A DNA stretch of 55,686 bases from Chitinophaga pinensis (GTDB lineage Bacteria; Bacteroidota; Bacteroidia; M30B66). A model generated the notes under the pieces. The model was not told the DNA's origin and did not search any database. It saw only the letters and a list, made by a program, of their open reading frames with translations. This document shows, one piece after another, positions 1 through 9,553 of the stretch (the first letter of the stretch is position 1; every line of letters begins with the position of its first letter). The stretch is from assembly GCA_945883545.1 (NCBI GenBank), contig CAMCXT010000019.1, positions 1 to 55,686 of the forward strand, given 5' to 3'. A program made the position numbers and the translations under genes.

Positions 1-240
1 TGGTGGATCAGTAAGTTTTAAGTCAACTTCCTGAACTTTCAAATCTTCGGCAGCAAGGTCACTTAGCTTGTCGATAATTGTAGGAATACTAACTGAGAAC
101 AAGAATACTGCGATAGCAATACCGAAGGCAATATTCATATTTCGGTTGTAACGCTTACGCAATTCGTAGGCGCCGTATTCCTTGTTTCGTTTTTCAAAGA
201 CGATCTCGTCGAAGTCTTTGATTTTGAGTAATTCAGCCAT
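1..240 (-). CDS. tonB: Energy transducer TonB, N-terminal part (runs off window)
   Basis: The first 80 codons are visible; the start is at 240 and the gene continues beyond base 1. The protein opens MAELLKIKDFDEIVFEKRNK and continues with EYGAYELRKRYNR, an N-terminal signature common in Bacteroidota TonB proteins, followed by one membrane segment (about residues 41-57) and the start of an acidic periplasmic linker. TonB passes proton-motive energy from ExbB/ExbD to outer-membrane receptors. It lies 17 bases after the second exbD, so it is probably the last gene of the exbB-exbD-exbD-tonB operon. The C-terminal receptor-binding domain is not in the window, so the family call rests on the N-terminus and context. 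Confidence 0.85.
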   Translation of the reverse strand, partial: MAELLKIKDFDEIVFEKRNKEYGAYELRKRYNRNMNIAFGIAIAVFLFSVSIPTIIDKLSDLAAEDLKVQEVDLKLTDPP

Positions 241-257
241 GTTTCGTAGGGGTTGAA

Positions 258-923
258 TTATTTATAAGTTTGAGCATTCGCAATCATCTGATTTTCTACT
301 TCGTTCGATTCGAGAAGCGCGTAGGTTCCAATGTTGCAGATCGCCATTTCGTCGAGCGCGTCGACAATATTCTTGTATTTGGCGTCTTTATCAGGTTTTA
401 ATAAAACAACTAAAATGCTCGTTTTACGGGTTTTATCAGAGAAAAAATCTCCTTTTTTCTTTCCCAATGAATCCTTGGGCATTTTACCTGTTGCAACTTC
501 ATTTTTCAGCTTTTCAATCGCATCGTAAGCACCATGTCGCTTATTGTTTTCAGCGATAAGTACCTTTCTGAGACCGTTAGGGCCGTATGTTGCTTTATTA
601 AGCGCTGGAAGAGCTCCTTTCGTAGGATCAGCCATTCCGAAATACCAATAAACAGTATTGTCTTTAGTAAGTAAGACATTCATTGTATGATCGGCAGGAA
701 CTTTACTTTGATCTTCGAGAGGAATATTCTCGTCTTTCTTTGGCATTGTAAGCTGCATGGCCTGCGGCTTATTGAAGGTAGTGGTAAGGATGAAGAATGT
801 AAGAAGAAGAAATCCTAAATCCACCATCGGCGTCATGTCGATCCTGGTAGAGGATTTTTTTGCTCTTTTCTTACCATGCTTCTTTTTCCCACCGCCACCA
901 TCGTCGGTATTCATTTCAGCCAT
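258..923 (-). CDS. exbD: ExbD/TolR-family biopolymer transport protein (second copy)
   Basis: 221 residues. A Lys-rich cytoplasmic tail (residues 13-24) precedes STRIDMTPMVDLGFLLLTFF, the ExbD signature, with the membrane Asp (D35) thought to carry protons. A periplasmic domain follows, longer than in classic ExbD (about 140 residues). ExbD works with ExbB in the inner membrane to energise TonB. The preceding gene is a second ExbD; the two copies differ in length and sequence, so they are not a recent duplication. Paired exbD genes are usual in Bacteroidota. Codon use looks like its neighbours. Confidence 0.92.
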   Translation of the reverse strand: MAEMNTDDGGGGKKKHGKKRAKKSSTRIDMTPMVDLGFLLLTFFILTTTFNKPQAMQLTMPKKDENIPLEDQSKVPADHTMNVLLTKDNTVYWYFGMADPTKGALPALNKATYGPNGLRKVLIAENNKRHGAYDAIEKLKNEVATGKMPKDSLGKKKGDFFSDKTRKTSILVVLLKPDKDAKYKNIVDALDEMAICNIGTYALLESNEVENQMIANAQTYK

Positions 924-981
924 TTCTTTGTTTTTTAACGGTTATGTTAAAACGAAAATTAAAGTTCAATAGTGTCCGAAA

Positions 982-1599
982 TTAATTCGACGGACCAGTT
1001 TCCATGTTGGTAATAAGGTTGAATTTATTGACCTTTCCGATGTTGTCATCTTGAAGGTAATTCATCACCTTTCTTACTACAGGATAGCTTGTAACTTGAT
1101 CTCCTTTGATCGCAACGCGAAATTTCGGAGCCGTTTTACGTGAAAAGTAAATCCAGTCGCAAATTTCGCAGTTCAAAGAATCGATAGGGATACCTTTCGA
1201 TTGTTCTGCAAGTTTTTTTCTGTCGGTTGAACCCGCATCAAGGTAAGCTGGGAGTTGTTTAACAGGAACTCCAAAAGAAGCCATATTGGAGAATTCTTTT
1301 TTCTGTTCTGCGTTAAAAACAACCTTATACTTCTCTCCGATTTTCTCCAGCACCTTCACTCGTTCTTCTTTTCCTGTAAGGTTAAAGAACACTCGATCTT
1401 GTTTGTCGACAAGAATCATTAAGAGGTCTTTTTCAGGAATCTTAAGGTCAGAAACAGATGAAGGAATATCAATCACAGCGGCTTCTTCAGCGCGAAACTG
1501 TGAGATGAGCATGAAGAACGTAACCAGTAGAAAAGCCAGATCCACCATCGGCGTCATGTCGATAGACGGACTATTCTTGGGCATTTTTATCTTTGGCAT
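982..1599 (-). CDS. exbD: ExbD/TolR-family biopolymer transport protein (first copy)
   Basis: 205 residues. After a short cytoplasmic N-terminus comes PSIDMTPMVDLAFLLVTFFM, with the conserved proton-carrying Asp at residue 20 in a single membrane helix (about 18-33), then a periplasmic domain. It starts 21 bases after the exbB stop, consistent with one transcript. The periplasmic part contains a CEIC pair (around residues 144-147) that could form a disulphide, which is inference only. The role is as part of the ExbB-ExbD motor for TonB. Confidence 0.92.
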   Translation of the reverse strand: MPKIKMPKNSPSIDMTPMVDLAFLLVTFFMLISQFRAEEAAVIDIPSSVSDLKIPEKDLLMILVDKQDRVFFNLTGKEERVKVLEKIGEKYKVVFNAEQKKEFSNMASFGVPVKQLPAYLDAGSTDRKKLAEQSKGIPIDSLNCEICDWIYFSRKTAPKFRVAIKGDQVTSYPVVRKVMNYLQDDNIGKVNKFNLITNMETGPSN

Positions 1600-1620
1600 C
1601 GTCTTCTCTTGCTAGATTAA

Positions 1621-2436
1621 TTATTTAGACTGGGTAGCAAACGACTGTACCAAAGAGAATCCTGATTCGTCGATTTTGTAAGTCAAACTATCAATCTGTG
1701 TAGTAAAGTAGTTGTACATGATGATAGCGATAGTTGAACCAGAAATTCCGAGTGCAGTGTTGATCAAGGCTTCAGAAATTCCGTTTGCAAGTGCAACCGC
1801 ATCAGGAGCTCCAGCTTGTGCAAGTGCCGAGAATGCTTTGATCATACCAAGTACAGTACCGATCAAACCAACAAGCGTTGCGATAGAAGCACAAGTTGAA
1901 ATAATTACCAGATTTTTTGACAACATTGGCAATTCCAAAGCTGTTGCTTCTTCAAGTTCCTTCTGCATAGCAACTACCTTTTGGTCTTTGTCCATAGAAG
2001 TATCATTTTGAAGCAATCTGAAACGCTGAAGACCAGCTTTCATAACGTTTGCCAAAGAACCTTTTTGCTTATCGCACTCTGCAACTGCAGTTTCGATTTG
2101 GTTATTGTTAACCATATTTTGAAGATTGCGGACAAATACATTAAGACGACCGCGACCTTTAGCTTTACTGATAGTTAGAAAACGTTCGATAGAAAATGCG
2201 ATGATGATAACTACGATCGACATTAAAATCGGTACAATGAAACCTCCTTTATAGACAATTCCTAAAATATCTCCTGGATGTGGATGTCCTAGTTCTGCAT
2301 CTCCACCTTCAAAGTGTGAAGGATCGCCCATGACAAACATGTATACAAGAACTGATACGATAATTGAAGACAGAATAACCGACGCCGCGAAGAAGGCTCC
2401 GATACCACTTTCAACTGATTTCTGATTGGTGCTCAT
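1621..2436 (-). CDS. exbB: MotA/TolQ/ExbB proton channel family protein
   Basis: 271 residues with four hydrophobic segments at about 13-35, 63-83, 173-197 and 224-245. The last two, with the conserved LVGLIGTVLGMIKAF and NTALGISGSTIAII stretches, form the MotA/ExbB core. A cytoplasmic helical region lies between. The extra first helix compared with E. coli ExbB is common in Bacteroidota. It is the first gene of the operon; a -7 box (2504-2511) lies 67 bases upstream. Product: inner-membrane proton channel driving TonB-dependent uptake. Confidence 0.93.
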   Translation of the reverse strand: MSTNQKSVESGIGAFFAASVILSSIIVSVLVYMFVMGDPSHFEGGDAELGHPHPGDILGIVYKGGFIVPILMSIVVIIIAFSIERFLTISKAKGRGRLNVFVRNLQNMVNNNQIETAVAECDKQKGSLANVMKAGLQRFRLLQNDTSMDKDQKVVAMQKELEEATALELPMLSKNLVIISTCASIATLVGLIGTVLGMIKAFSALAQAGAPDAVALANGISEALINTALGISGSTIAIIMYNYFTTQIDSLTYKIDESGFSLVQSFATQSK

Positions 2437-2503
2437 TGTTTAGATGAATTAAAAAGTGAGTTGGGGGTTGTGTTAAAAGGTTTGTTTAAAACTTGATTTC
2501 GGG

Positions 2504-2511
2504 CAAATATA
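2504..2511 (-). promoter_or_regulatory. Promoter -7 box for the exbB operon
   Basis: Read on the minus strand the box is TATATTTG, an exact match to the Bacteroidota -7 consensus TAnnTTTG, 67 bases before the exbB start. I see no clear -33 TTG at 19-21 bases spacing, so the assignment rests on the -7 box and position. Confidence 0.5.
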
Positions 2512-2636
2512 CAGAAAGTTGGTTTTAAACTCCGACTAACAAAAATTCGCATTTATCGCATTTTTACTAACAACATTAGAATTCTATCTCAAAATTAACA
2601 CCTACTTAACAGAAGAAAATTGAGTGAAATGATTTT

Positions 2637-2667
2637 TTGTTCAATTGAATTTCTTGTTATACTTTTG
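2637..2667 (+). promoter_or_regulatory. Promoter of the rimP-nusA-infB operon
   Basis: A -33 TTG (2637-2639) and a -7 TACTTTTG (2660-2667) are separated by 20 bases, matching the Bacteroidota primary-sigma pattern TTG-N19/21-TAnnTTTG. The transcript would start near 2671, just before the leader hairpin and about 55 bases before the chosen rimP start. Confidence 0.7.
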
Positions 2668-2675
2668 CAGCGGCT

Positions 2676-2709
2676 TAAAAAAGGAGAAGGGGACAGTGTC
2701 CCTTTTTTT
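2676..2709 (+). terminator. Terminator-like hairpin in the rimP leader (possible attenuator)
   Basis: GGGAC (2690-2694) pairs with GTCCC (2698-2702) around a 3-base loop. The stem can extend with A-U and G-U pairs into the purine-rich run before it, and seven T follow (2703-2709). It has the form of an intrinsic terminator but sits between the promoter and the first gene, so it would be read before rimP. Attenuation, with possible feedback through NusA, is an inference. Confidence 0.55.
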
Positions 2710-2725
2710 ATTCTTAATCAGTCGA

Positions 2726-3196
2726 ATGATAAAAAAGGATCAAATTATAAAGCTTGCTGAGCAATTTCTTGCTGGTTCTGAGAACTACCTGATTGACGTA
2801 AAGGTTAGCTCAACGAGCAAAATAATGGTACTGATCGAAAACGATAACCATGTTTCGATTAGTGATTGTATTGCTTTGAGCAGGCAAATAGAACATTCCT
2901 TAGATCGGGAACAAGAAGATTTTGAATTGGAAGTTTCCTCTCCAGGGATAGATCAACCTTTCAGATCCATTCGACAGTTCATTAAATATATGAGCCAAGA
3001 TGTTGAAGTTAAGCTCAGGGACGGCATGAAACACAAAGGAAAGCTAACTGCCGCCAACGAAACACAGATTTCAATTATTGCCGCAAAAGAGAAAAAGAGT
3101 AAAAACAATAAAAATCAACCATCGGATGTAAATCCTGAAATGACTTTTCAAATGAAAGATATTTTGGAAACACGACTGGTGATTAAACTATCATAA
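2726..3196 (+). CDS. rimP: Ribosome maturation factor RimP
   Basis: 156 residues from the ATG at 2726. A longer open frame from 2645 runs through the promoter and the leader hairpin and encodes a non-homologous stretch, so it is rejected. The protein has the RimP layout: an N-terminal alpha-beta domain with SRQIEHSLD and FELEVSSPGIDQPF (the conserved SPG motif), then an SH3-like C-terminal domain. RimP is needed for 30S subunit maturation. It heads the classic rimP-nusA-infB operon; nusA starts 16 bases later. Confidence 0.93.
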   Translation: MIKKDQIIKLAEQFLAGSENYLIDVKVSSTSKIMVLIENDNHVSISDCIALSRQIEHSLDREQEDFELEVSSPGIDQPFRSIRQFIKYMSQDVEVKLRDGMKHKGKLTAANETQISIIAAKEKKSKNNKNQPSDVNPEMTFQMKDILETRLVIKLS

Positions 3197-3212
3197 TCAA
3201 CTGCAGCTTAAA

Positions 3213-4448
3213 ATGGAACACGCCGCACTGATAGAATCATTTGCAGAATTCAAGGAATTCAAAAACATTGACAGAGCCACCATGATGGGGATCCTGGAGG
3301 ATGTTTTTCGCAACATGATTATCAAAAAGTATGGTTCGGATGAGAACTTCGATATTATCATCAACATCGACAAAGGGGATCTAGAAGTCTGGAGAAACCG
3401 AGAGATTGTTGATGATGGTGCAATTGAGGATCCGAACAAACAGATTGGATACACAGATGCCATCAAAATTGAACCCGACTTTGAAGTGGGTGAAGAGGTA
3501 TCCGAAGAAGTTCATCTGAACGATTTTGGAAGAAGGGCCGTACTAGCTTTCCGCCAAAATCTTGTAGCCAGAATTTCTGAACTTGAAAAAGACTCTGTTT
3601 ATCAAAAATACAAAAATCGCATCGGAGAAGTTGTTTCAGGTGAGATTTATCAAGTTTGGAAAAAAGAGGTACTCATATTAGATGAGGAAGGCAACGAACT
3701 TATCATTCCAAAAACGGAACAAATCCCAAGCGATTTCTACAAAAAAGGAGAAAACGCTCGAGCTGTAGTGCTCCGTGTTGAAATGAAGAACAACAATCCT
3801 CAAATCATCCTTTCGAGAACTTCTCCTGCATTTCTTGAAAAGCTTTTTGAACAAGAAGTTCCTGAAGTATTCGACGGATTGATTACAATCAAAAAGATTG
3901 TTCGTGAGCCGGGCGTTAGAGCTAAAGTTGCTGTTGAGTCATACGATGACCGCATCGATCCAGTAGGCGCTTGCGTAGGTATGAAGGGTTCCAGAATTCA
4001 CGGAATCGTTCGCGAATTGAGGAATGAAAACATCGATGTAATTAATTACACGAATAACAATACACTATATATAACACGTGCATTAAGTCCTGCAAAAATC
4101 ACTTCGATCAAGTTGGATGAAGAAAATAAACGTGCTGAAGTATATCTGAAACCTGATCAGGTATCACTTGCAATTGGTAAAGGTGGATTGAACATCAAAC
4201 TAGCAAGTCGTTTATCAGGGTATGAAATTGACGTTTACCGCGATTCAGAAATTGACAGTGAAGATGTTGATTTGGATGAATTTGCAGATGAAATCGATAG
4301 CTGGATTCTTGACGAGCTTAAGAATGTTGGTTGCGATACAGCGAAAAGTGTTCTCGAATTACCAGTGGATGACCTCGTTAAGCGAACTGATCTAGAGGAA
4401 GAAACAATCAAAGAAGTGATGCGAATCCTCAGAGCAGAATTTGAATAA
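3213..4448 (+). CDS. nusA: Transcription termination/antitermination factor NusA
   Basis: 411 residues. Order: NusA N-terminal RNA-polymerase-binding domain (about 1-130), S1 RNA-binding domain (about 135-205), two KH domains (GACVGMKGSRIHGIVREL and LAIGKGGLNIKLASRL), then an acidic C-terminus ending in one helix-hairpin-helix-like repeat (DELKNVGCDTAKSVLELP). The protein binds RNA polymerase and modulates pausing, termination and antitermination. NusB is encoded in this window too, at 36997. Second gene of the rimP operon; infB follows after 37 bases. Confidence 0.96.
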   Translation: MEHAALIESFAEFKEFKNIDRATMMGILEDVFRNMIIKKYGSDENFDIIINIDKGDLEVWRNREIVDDGAIEDPNKQIGYTDAIKIEPDFEVGEEVSEEVHLNDFGRRAVLAFRQNLVARISELEKDSVYQKYKNRIGEVVSGEIYQVWKKEVLILDEEGNELIIPKTEQIPSDFYKKGENARAVVLRVEMKNNNPQIILSRTSPAFLEKLFEQEVPEVFDGLITIKKIVREPGVRAKVAVESYDDRIDPVGACVGMKGSRIHGIVRELRNENIDVINYTNNNTLYITRALSPAKITSIKLDEENKRAEVYLKPDQVSLAIGKGGLNIKLASRLSGYEIDVYRDSEIDSEDVDLDEFADEIDSWILDELKNVGCDTAKSVLELPVDDLVKRTDLEEETIKEVMRILRAEFE

Positions 4449-4485
4449 GGAATGGGCTTAGGCCTGATAAACCAATAAATACCGG

Positions 4486-7400
4486 ATGTCAGAAGCATCA
4501 ACAGTAAAAAGATTAAGTAAAGTTGCCACCGAACTAAACGTCGGGGTGCAAACGGTTATTGATTTTCTTGTCGGCAAAGGTTTCGATGATGTTAGCCGCA
4601 ACTCGAAAGTTACCGACGACCAGTATGGCCTTTTAATCAAGGCTTATGGTGCGGAAAAAGATGCCAAGGAAGAATCAAAGAAAATCATCCAAACCCGCCT
4701 CAAAAGAGAAACTGTTGCGTTGGATGATACTCAACCGGTAATTCACAGAAATGATGAAAACGACAATGAACCTGAAGAAGTTCTAGTCAAAAATCTAAAT
4801 TCTGTTGCCGAAAGATTTAAGCCTGAGTCAGCTCCAGTTCCTAAGAAAGAAGTTTCTCCTGAACCAATTCCAGAACCTACTCCAATTGCTGTTACTCCGG
4901 TAATCGAAGTTGCTCCTGAACCTGTGATTGAGGTTGTTGCACCTGAGCCTGTTGTTGAAAAAGCGCCTGAGCCTGTTGCTGAAAAAGCACCTGAGGTTGA
5001 ATCTCAAGTTGAAGAAGAACCATTCAGAACTGAAGTACAGACTCCAACAGGACCTAAAGTGCTAGGTACCATTGATTTGAGTGCACTCAACAAAGGCAAA
5101 AGTAAAAAGAAGGAAGAGCCTCAGCCGAAAGCTGCTGAAAAGCCAAAATCGGCACAACCAAAAGTAGAGCCTGTTAAAGCTCAAGAGCCTGTTAAAGAAA
5201 AAGCTGTCGAACCGAAAGCTGAACCTGTCAAGGAAAAAACGGTAGAAGCTCCAACTGCTATCGAAATCCCAGAAATCTCTGTTGTTCCAACTGAAGTAGA
5301 TCCTGTAGCAGAAGCAAAAGTTTCCGACGAGCCATTCAGAATTGAACGTAAAAAACTTGAAGGCCCGACCATTTTAGGTAAAATTGAACTGGCTCCACCT
5401 CCAACGAAAAAACCTGTTGCTTCCTCATCAAATCCTGGTGTTGGAGGAAATCAAGCTGGCAAGAAAAAACGCAAACGGATTGAGAACGGGCCAACGCCTG
5501 GAACTAACCCGAATGCAGGTCAGCAGCCTCAACAGCAACAACAGCAAAGACCTGGTGGTGGTGGTCAAGGTGGTGGAAATTACCAAGGTAATCGACCTAG
5601 ACCCTCTGGTGGACAAGGTGGTAGACCTGCTCCTGCACCAAAACCACAACTTACAGAAGAAGAAGTTCAAAAACAGATTAAGGAAACACTTGCACGTTTA
5701 AGCCAGGGCAAGCAAAAATCGAAATCTGCTAAATACAGAAAACAAAAACGCGAAGATTTCCGTGCCGCTCAGGAAGAAGCTGAGATGGACAACATGGAAA
5801 AAATCATTAAGGTAACTGAGTTCGTTACAGCGAATGAGTTGGCCAAGATGATGAATGTTCAGGTAAATGAAATTATTTCTACCTGTATGTCGCTCGGTTT
5901 ATTTGTTTCTATCAATCAGCGTTTAGATGCTGAAACACTTACCATCGTAGCTGATGAATTTGGCTACAAAGTTGAATTTGTGAGCGTTGAAGTTCAGGAA
6001 GCCATCAGAGAAGATGATGATACTGACGAGGAAATGTTCCCAAGACCACCAATTGTTACGGTGATGGGACACGTTGACCACGGTAAAACATCTTTACTCG
6101 ATTACGTGCGTAAAGCCAACGTTATCGCTGGTGAAGCGGGTGGAATTACCCAACACATCGGAGCATACAATGTGATGATGGAGAATGGGAAGAAGATCAC
6201 CTTCCTTGATACTCCTGGTCACGAGGCCTTTACGGCAATGCGTGCTCGTGGAGCTCAAGTAACAGATGTTGCTATTATCGTGGTTGCGGCCGACGACAGT
6301 GTGATGCCTCAAACCATTGAAGCAATTAACCACGCACAAGCAGCACAAGTTCCAATTGTATTTGCCATCAATAAGATTGATAAACCTGGTGCTAACCCGG
6401 AGAAAATTCGCGAGCAACTTGCTCAAATGAATATCTTGGTTGAGGATTGGGGTGGTAAATATCAAGTTCAAGAAATTTCAGCGAAGCAAGGAAAGAATGT
6501 CGATTTGCTCCTTGAAAAAGTATTACTTGAGGCAGAAATTCTCGATTTGAAGGCCAATCCTAACAAACGGGCAATAGGTACTATCATCGAGTCGGAGCTT
6601 GATAAAGGACGTGGATATGTAAGTACTCTATTGGTTACATCAGGTACACTAAAAATTGGAGATGTTGTTTTAGCTGGACCGCACAGTGGTCGTGTAAAGG
6701 CACTATTCAACGAACGTGGTGCTCCAATTAAAGAAGCAGGTCCAGCGCAAGCTGCTCAAATGCTAGGCTTAAGTGGCGCACCATCTTCAGGCGATAAATT
6801 CAACGTTATGGCCGATGAGCGCGAAGCTCGTGAAATCGCCAATAAACGCCAACAACTTCAGCGTGAACAAGGTATTCGTATGCACAAGCATATCACCTTA
6901 GATGAAATTGGTCGTCGTATTGCGATTGGAGACTTTAAAGAATTGAACATCATTGTTAAAGGCGATGTGGACGGATCTGTTGAAGCACTTTCAGACTCAC
7001 TTTTGAAACTTTCGACGGAGAAGATCCAAGTCAATATTATCCACAAATCTGTTGGTCAAGTAACAGAAAGTGATGTGCTTTTGGCATCTGCTTCAAACGC
7101 AATTATCGTTGGATTCCAAGTTCGTCCATCTTCAAGTGCTAGAAAATTAGCAGAAACTGAAGAAATCGACATGAGATTCTACTCAATCATTTACAACGCG
7201 ATTGAAGAAATCAAGTCTGCAATGGAAGGCCTTTTAGCTCCAGAGTTCGAGGAGAAAATTGTGTGTAATGTTGAAGTACGTGATGTGTTTAAAATCACTC
7301 GTATTGGTACAGTTGCAGGTTGTTATGTGCTAGATGGTAAGATAAACCGAAATACTAAGATCAGATTGATTCGTGATGGTATTGTAGTTTATTCAGGCGA

Positions 7401-7548
7401 TCTAGGTTCTTTGAAACGATTCAAAGACGATGTAAAAGAAGTTGCAACAGGCTACGAATGCGGCTTGAATATTCACAATTTCAATGACATCAAAGTTGGA
7501 GATATCATTGAAGGTTATGAAAATGTAGAAATCAAGAGAAAGCTTTAA
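4486..7548 (+). CDS. infB: Translation initiation factor IF-2
   Basis: 1020 residues. An N-terminal IF2_N helix ([20 protein letters not shown]) is followed by a long low-complexity region (about 100-390): Pro/Glu/Val/Lys repeats, then a Gln/Gly/Pro-rich linker. A second IF2_N-like module lies near 440-490. The GTPase domain starts at about 520, with G1 GHVDHGKT (528-535), G3 DTPGHE and G4 NKID. The C-terminal domains bind fMet-tRNA. The linker contains two copies of the pattern EPFR-x-E...GP-x-(V/I)LG-x-I-(D/E)L, near residues 182 and 283. Last gene of the operon; its stop is 2 bases from the convergent SPOR gene. Confidence 0.97.
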   Translation: MSEASTVKRLSKVATELNVGVQTVIDFLVGKGFDDVSRNSKVTDDQYGLLIKAYGAEKDAKEESKKIIQTRLKRETVALDDTQPVIHRNDENDNEPEEVLVKNLNSVAERFKPESAPVPKKEVSPEPIPEPTPIAVTPVIEVAPEPVIEVVAPEPVVEKAPEPVAEKAPEVESQVEEEPFRTEVQTPTGPKVLGTIDLSALNKGKSKKKEEPQPKAAEKPKSAQPKVEPVKAQEPVKEKAVEPKAEPVKEKTVEAPTAIEIPEISVVPTEVDPVAEAKVSDEPFRIERKKLEGPTILGKIELAPPPTKKPVASSSNPGVGGNQAGKKKRKRIENGPTPGTNPNAGQQPQQQQQQRPGGGGQGGGNYQGNRPRPSGGQGGRPAPAPKPQLTEEEVQKQIKETLARLSQGKQKSKSAKYRKQKREDFRAAQEEAEMDNMEKIIKVTEFVTANELAKMMNVQVNEIISTCMSLGLFVSINQRLDAETLTIVADEFGYKVEFVSVEVQEAIREDDDTDEEMFPRPPIVTVMGHVDHGKTSLLDYVRKANVIAGEAGGITQHIGAYNVMMENGKKITFLDTPGHEAFTAMRARGAQVTDVAIIVVAADDSVMPQTIEAINHAQAAQVPIVFAINKIDKPGANPEKIREQLAQMNILVEDWGGKYQVQEISAKQGKNVDLLLEKVLLEAEILDLKANPNKRAIGTIIESELDKGRGYVSTLLVTSGTLKIGDVVLAGPHSGRVKALFNERGAPIKEAGPAQAAQMLGLSGAPSSGDKFNVMADEREAREIANKRQQLQREQGIRMHKHITLDEIGRRIAIGDFKELNIIVKGDVDGSVEALSDSLLKLSTEKIQVNIIHKSVGQVTESDVLLASASNAIIVGFQVRPSSSARKLAETEEIDMRFYSIIYNAIEEIKSAMEGLLAPEFEEKIVCNVEVRDVFKITRIGTVAGCYVLDGKINRNTKIRLIRDGIVVYSGDLGSLKRFKDDVKEVATGYECGLNIHNFNDIKVGDIIEGYENVEIKRKL

Positions 7549-7550
7549 GC

Positions 7551-7976
7551 TTAATCGACTTTAATATTGTCCTTGACAATATAGGCGCCCGGATACTGAT
7601 AGGAGATCTTCTTCATTAGTTTCCGGGCTTCTGATTTAGAGCGAAAATCTCCGCACCGAACTTTAAAATTAGGTTGTTGATAGGTTAAATATCCAACTGC
7701 GTCAGGAAAACTTGATGAGAACTCTTGTAAGGCCTTTTCAGCTTTTTCTTTTGAATCGTTTCCTGCTCCAGTGAATATTTGAACACGGAACCCATCTAAC
7801 CCTGGATTTCCATAATTACTCTTTTTATAGCGATCTATCAATTCCTCCACTCCAGAATCATAGTGTATTGATAGTTTCCCTGGTTTTGAGATTGAATCAG
7901 TACCAATTGAAACAAGTTCCTGAGAAAATGATTGAGCTGCAAAAAGCATAAAAGGAACCAAAAACAGTGATTTCAT
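7551..7976 (-). CDS. SPOR domain-containing secreted protein
   Basis: 141 residues. A signal peptide (about 1-19, ending QSFSQ) precedes a spacer and a C-terminal SPOR domain (about 62-138), recognisable from GFRVQIFTGAGNDSKEKA, the PDAVGYLTYQQPNFKVRCGD core and YPGAYIVKD. SPOR domains bind glycan strands lacking stem peptides, usually at division sites. There is no membrane anchor or lipobox, so the mature protein is probably periplasmic. A -7 box lies 19 bases upstream. Convergent with infB without room for a separate terminator. Confidence 0.85.
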   Translation of the reverse strand: MKSLFLVPFMLFAAQSFSQELVSIGTDSISKPGKLSIHYDSGVEELIDRYKKSNYGNPGLDGFRVQIFTGAGNDSKEKAEKALQEFSSSFPDAVGYLTYQQPNFKVRCGDFRSKSEARKLMKKISYQYPGAYIVKDNIKVD

Positions 7977-7994
7977 GATGGAGAATTAGAAATA

Positions 7995-8002
7995 CAAAAG
8001 TA
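7995..8002 (-). promoter_or_regulatory. Promoter -7 box for the SPOR protein gene
   Basis: On the minus strand the box reads TACTTTTG (fits TAnnTTTG), 18 bases before the start codon. No convincing -33 element seen. Confidence 0.45.
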
Positions 8003-8213
8003 CATCTGTATAATTTATGACTTACGTTATAAGTGAAAGAAAAGTCACATCAATTATTTATTGTTCTGATAATGAAGCACTCCAAGTTTAATAAGCATTG
8101 AGTCAAATAGCTGTTTCGAAAACCATAGGAATAACAGAACACACGAACTTATTTAGAATTATTCCAAATTGCATTTCAACTAAAAAAAAGTCATTACGGA
8201 AAAGGTTAACGGT

Positions 8214-8221
8214 TAAATTTG
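8214..8221 (+). promoter_or_regulatory. Promoter -7 box for the act-cox respiratory operon
   Basis: TAAATTTG matches TAnnTTTG exactly and lies 42 bases before actA. The -33 region (around 8190) has only a weak match. It is the only good box in the 287 bases between the SPOR gene and actA, and no other promoter is evident within the tightly spaced operon. Confidence 0.5.
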
Positions 8222-8263
8222 CACCCGTAAAAAAGCGAAATAGGTTCTCAAACCTTCCTTTCT

Positions 8264-9520
8264 ATGCATCGATTCAAAATCAGAATAATTTCTACAGTCG
8301 CCATACTATTGGCGTTGTTCCTGCAGTCTTCCGCCTTACAGGCCCAAGACGCAGCCAAGCTTTTTAAAGCCAACTGTGCGTCATGTCACAAACCAACCGA
8401 TCAGAAACTTATTGGTCCCGGGTTAAAAGGGATTAGAAGTCGCTGGCCAGAAGAGGCAAAATTGATCTCTTGGATCAAAAACTCAACTGCGTTTTTGGCT
8501 ACAGGTGATGCTTACGCAAACAAGCTATTTGAAGAATACGGCAAATCAGTAATGCCTGCGCAGAATCTAGCCGATGCAGACATTGTCGCCATTATTGATT
8601 GGGCAGACAAAGGCGGAGACGCTCCAGTTGCCACTACAGCGGATGCTGCTTCAACAGAAACCAATGCAACAGGAGCAGAAACTTCATCTGATACTTATGC
8701 TATCATATTGTTGGGAGTAGGCATAATTTTACTTGTATTGGTTTCCGTTCTCGGTTCAGTAAAAACATCACTTGAATCTCTAGTGAACGAGAGGAAAGGA
8801 ATTGTTGTAGAACCTAAGCCAGTTAGAACTCCAGTTGAAAACTTTAAACTTTGGGCTTCTGGAAACAAGAAACTAGTGGCAATCATTGGTTTGATTTTGA
8901 TAATCTGGGTTGGAAAACAAGGCTGGGATGGTTTGATGGGTATTGGTGTTTACCAAGGATATGCTCCTGAGCAACCAATTAAATTCTCGCATAAAATACA
9001 CGCTGGCGAAAACCAAGTGGCTTGTGTTTATTGTCACAGTGGCGTTGAAAAATCTAAACACGCAAATATTCCATCGGCAAATGTTTGTATGAACTGCCAC
9101 ATGTACATCCAGGAAGGACCTACATACGGAAAAGAGGAAATTGGCAAAATTTACGCGGCTCTTGACTACAATCCGGAGACCCGTACTTACGGTAAAAATC
9201 AAAAGCCAATTCAATGGATTAGAGTTCACTCTCTTCCTGACCACGCTTATTTCAATCACAGTCAACACGTTGCTGTTGGTAAAATTGAGTGTACAGAATG
9301 TCATGGGCCGATCGACTCTATGGAAGTTGTTCAACAATACTCTCCACTAACAATGGGATGGTGTATAGACTGTCATAGAAAGACTGAAGTTGATTACAAA
9401 GACAACAAGTATTACGAAGAACTGCACAAGAAATTTGTTAATGATCCTTCATACAAAAAAGGAGACAAATTCACTATTGGTTCTATCGGCGGACTGGAAT
9501 GCTCTAAGTGCCATTACTGA
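8264..9520 (+). CDS. actA: Alternative complex III subunit ActA (cytochrome c fused to pentaheme domain)
   Basis: 418 residues. Signal peptide (1-27); a class I cytochrome c domain with one heme site CASCH (38-42); a membrane segment (about 145-166); a second (about 203-217); then the pentaheme domain with CVYCH (254-258), CMNCH (275-279), CTECH (343-347), CIDCH (367-371) and CSKCH (413-417). Six heme c sites in all. ActA is the periplasmic electron-transfer subunit of ACIII, which oxidises menaquinol and passes electrons to cytochrome c or directly to the oxidase. First gene of actABCDEF-coxBA. The N-terminal heme domain is an addition to the simple pentaheme form. Confidence 0.93.
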   Translation: MHRFKIRIISTVAILLALFLQSSALQAQDAAKLFKANCASCHKPTDQKLIGPGLKGIRSRWPEEAKLISWIKNSTAFLATGDAYANKLFEEYGKSVMPAQNLADADIVAIIDWADKGGDAPVATTADAASTETNATGAETSSDTYAIILLGVGIILLVLVSVLGSVKTSLESLVNERKGIVVEPKPVRTPVENFKLWASGNKKLVAIIGLILIIWVGKQGWDGLMGIGVYQGYAPEQPIKFSHKIHAGENQVACVYCHSGVEKSKHANIPSANVCMNCHMYIQEGPTYGKEEIGKIYAALDYNPETRTYGKNQKPIQWIRVHSLPDHAYFNHSQHVAVGKIECTECHGPIDSMEVVQQYSPLTMGWCIDCHRKTEVDYKDNKYYEELHKKFVNDPSYKKGDKFTIGSIGGLECSKCHY

Positions 9521-9553
9521 TCCATATTTTTTCAAACCGGACTTACATCAAGT

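Noticed and set aside
5384-5701. Basic, Lys-rich plus-strand frame inside infB
   Set aside because: It is the shifted reading of the IF-2 Gln/Gly/Pro linker; IF-2 itself is continuous there.
7538-7554. AAGCTT-TA-AGCTT repeat between infB and the SPOR gene as a terminator
   Set aside because: It is a short palindrome overlapping the infB stop, without a U-run.
8098-8367. Open frame overlapping the start of actA
   Set aside because: It crosses the act promoter and the actA signal peptide in another frame, and its protein has no domain-like pattern.
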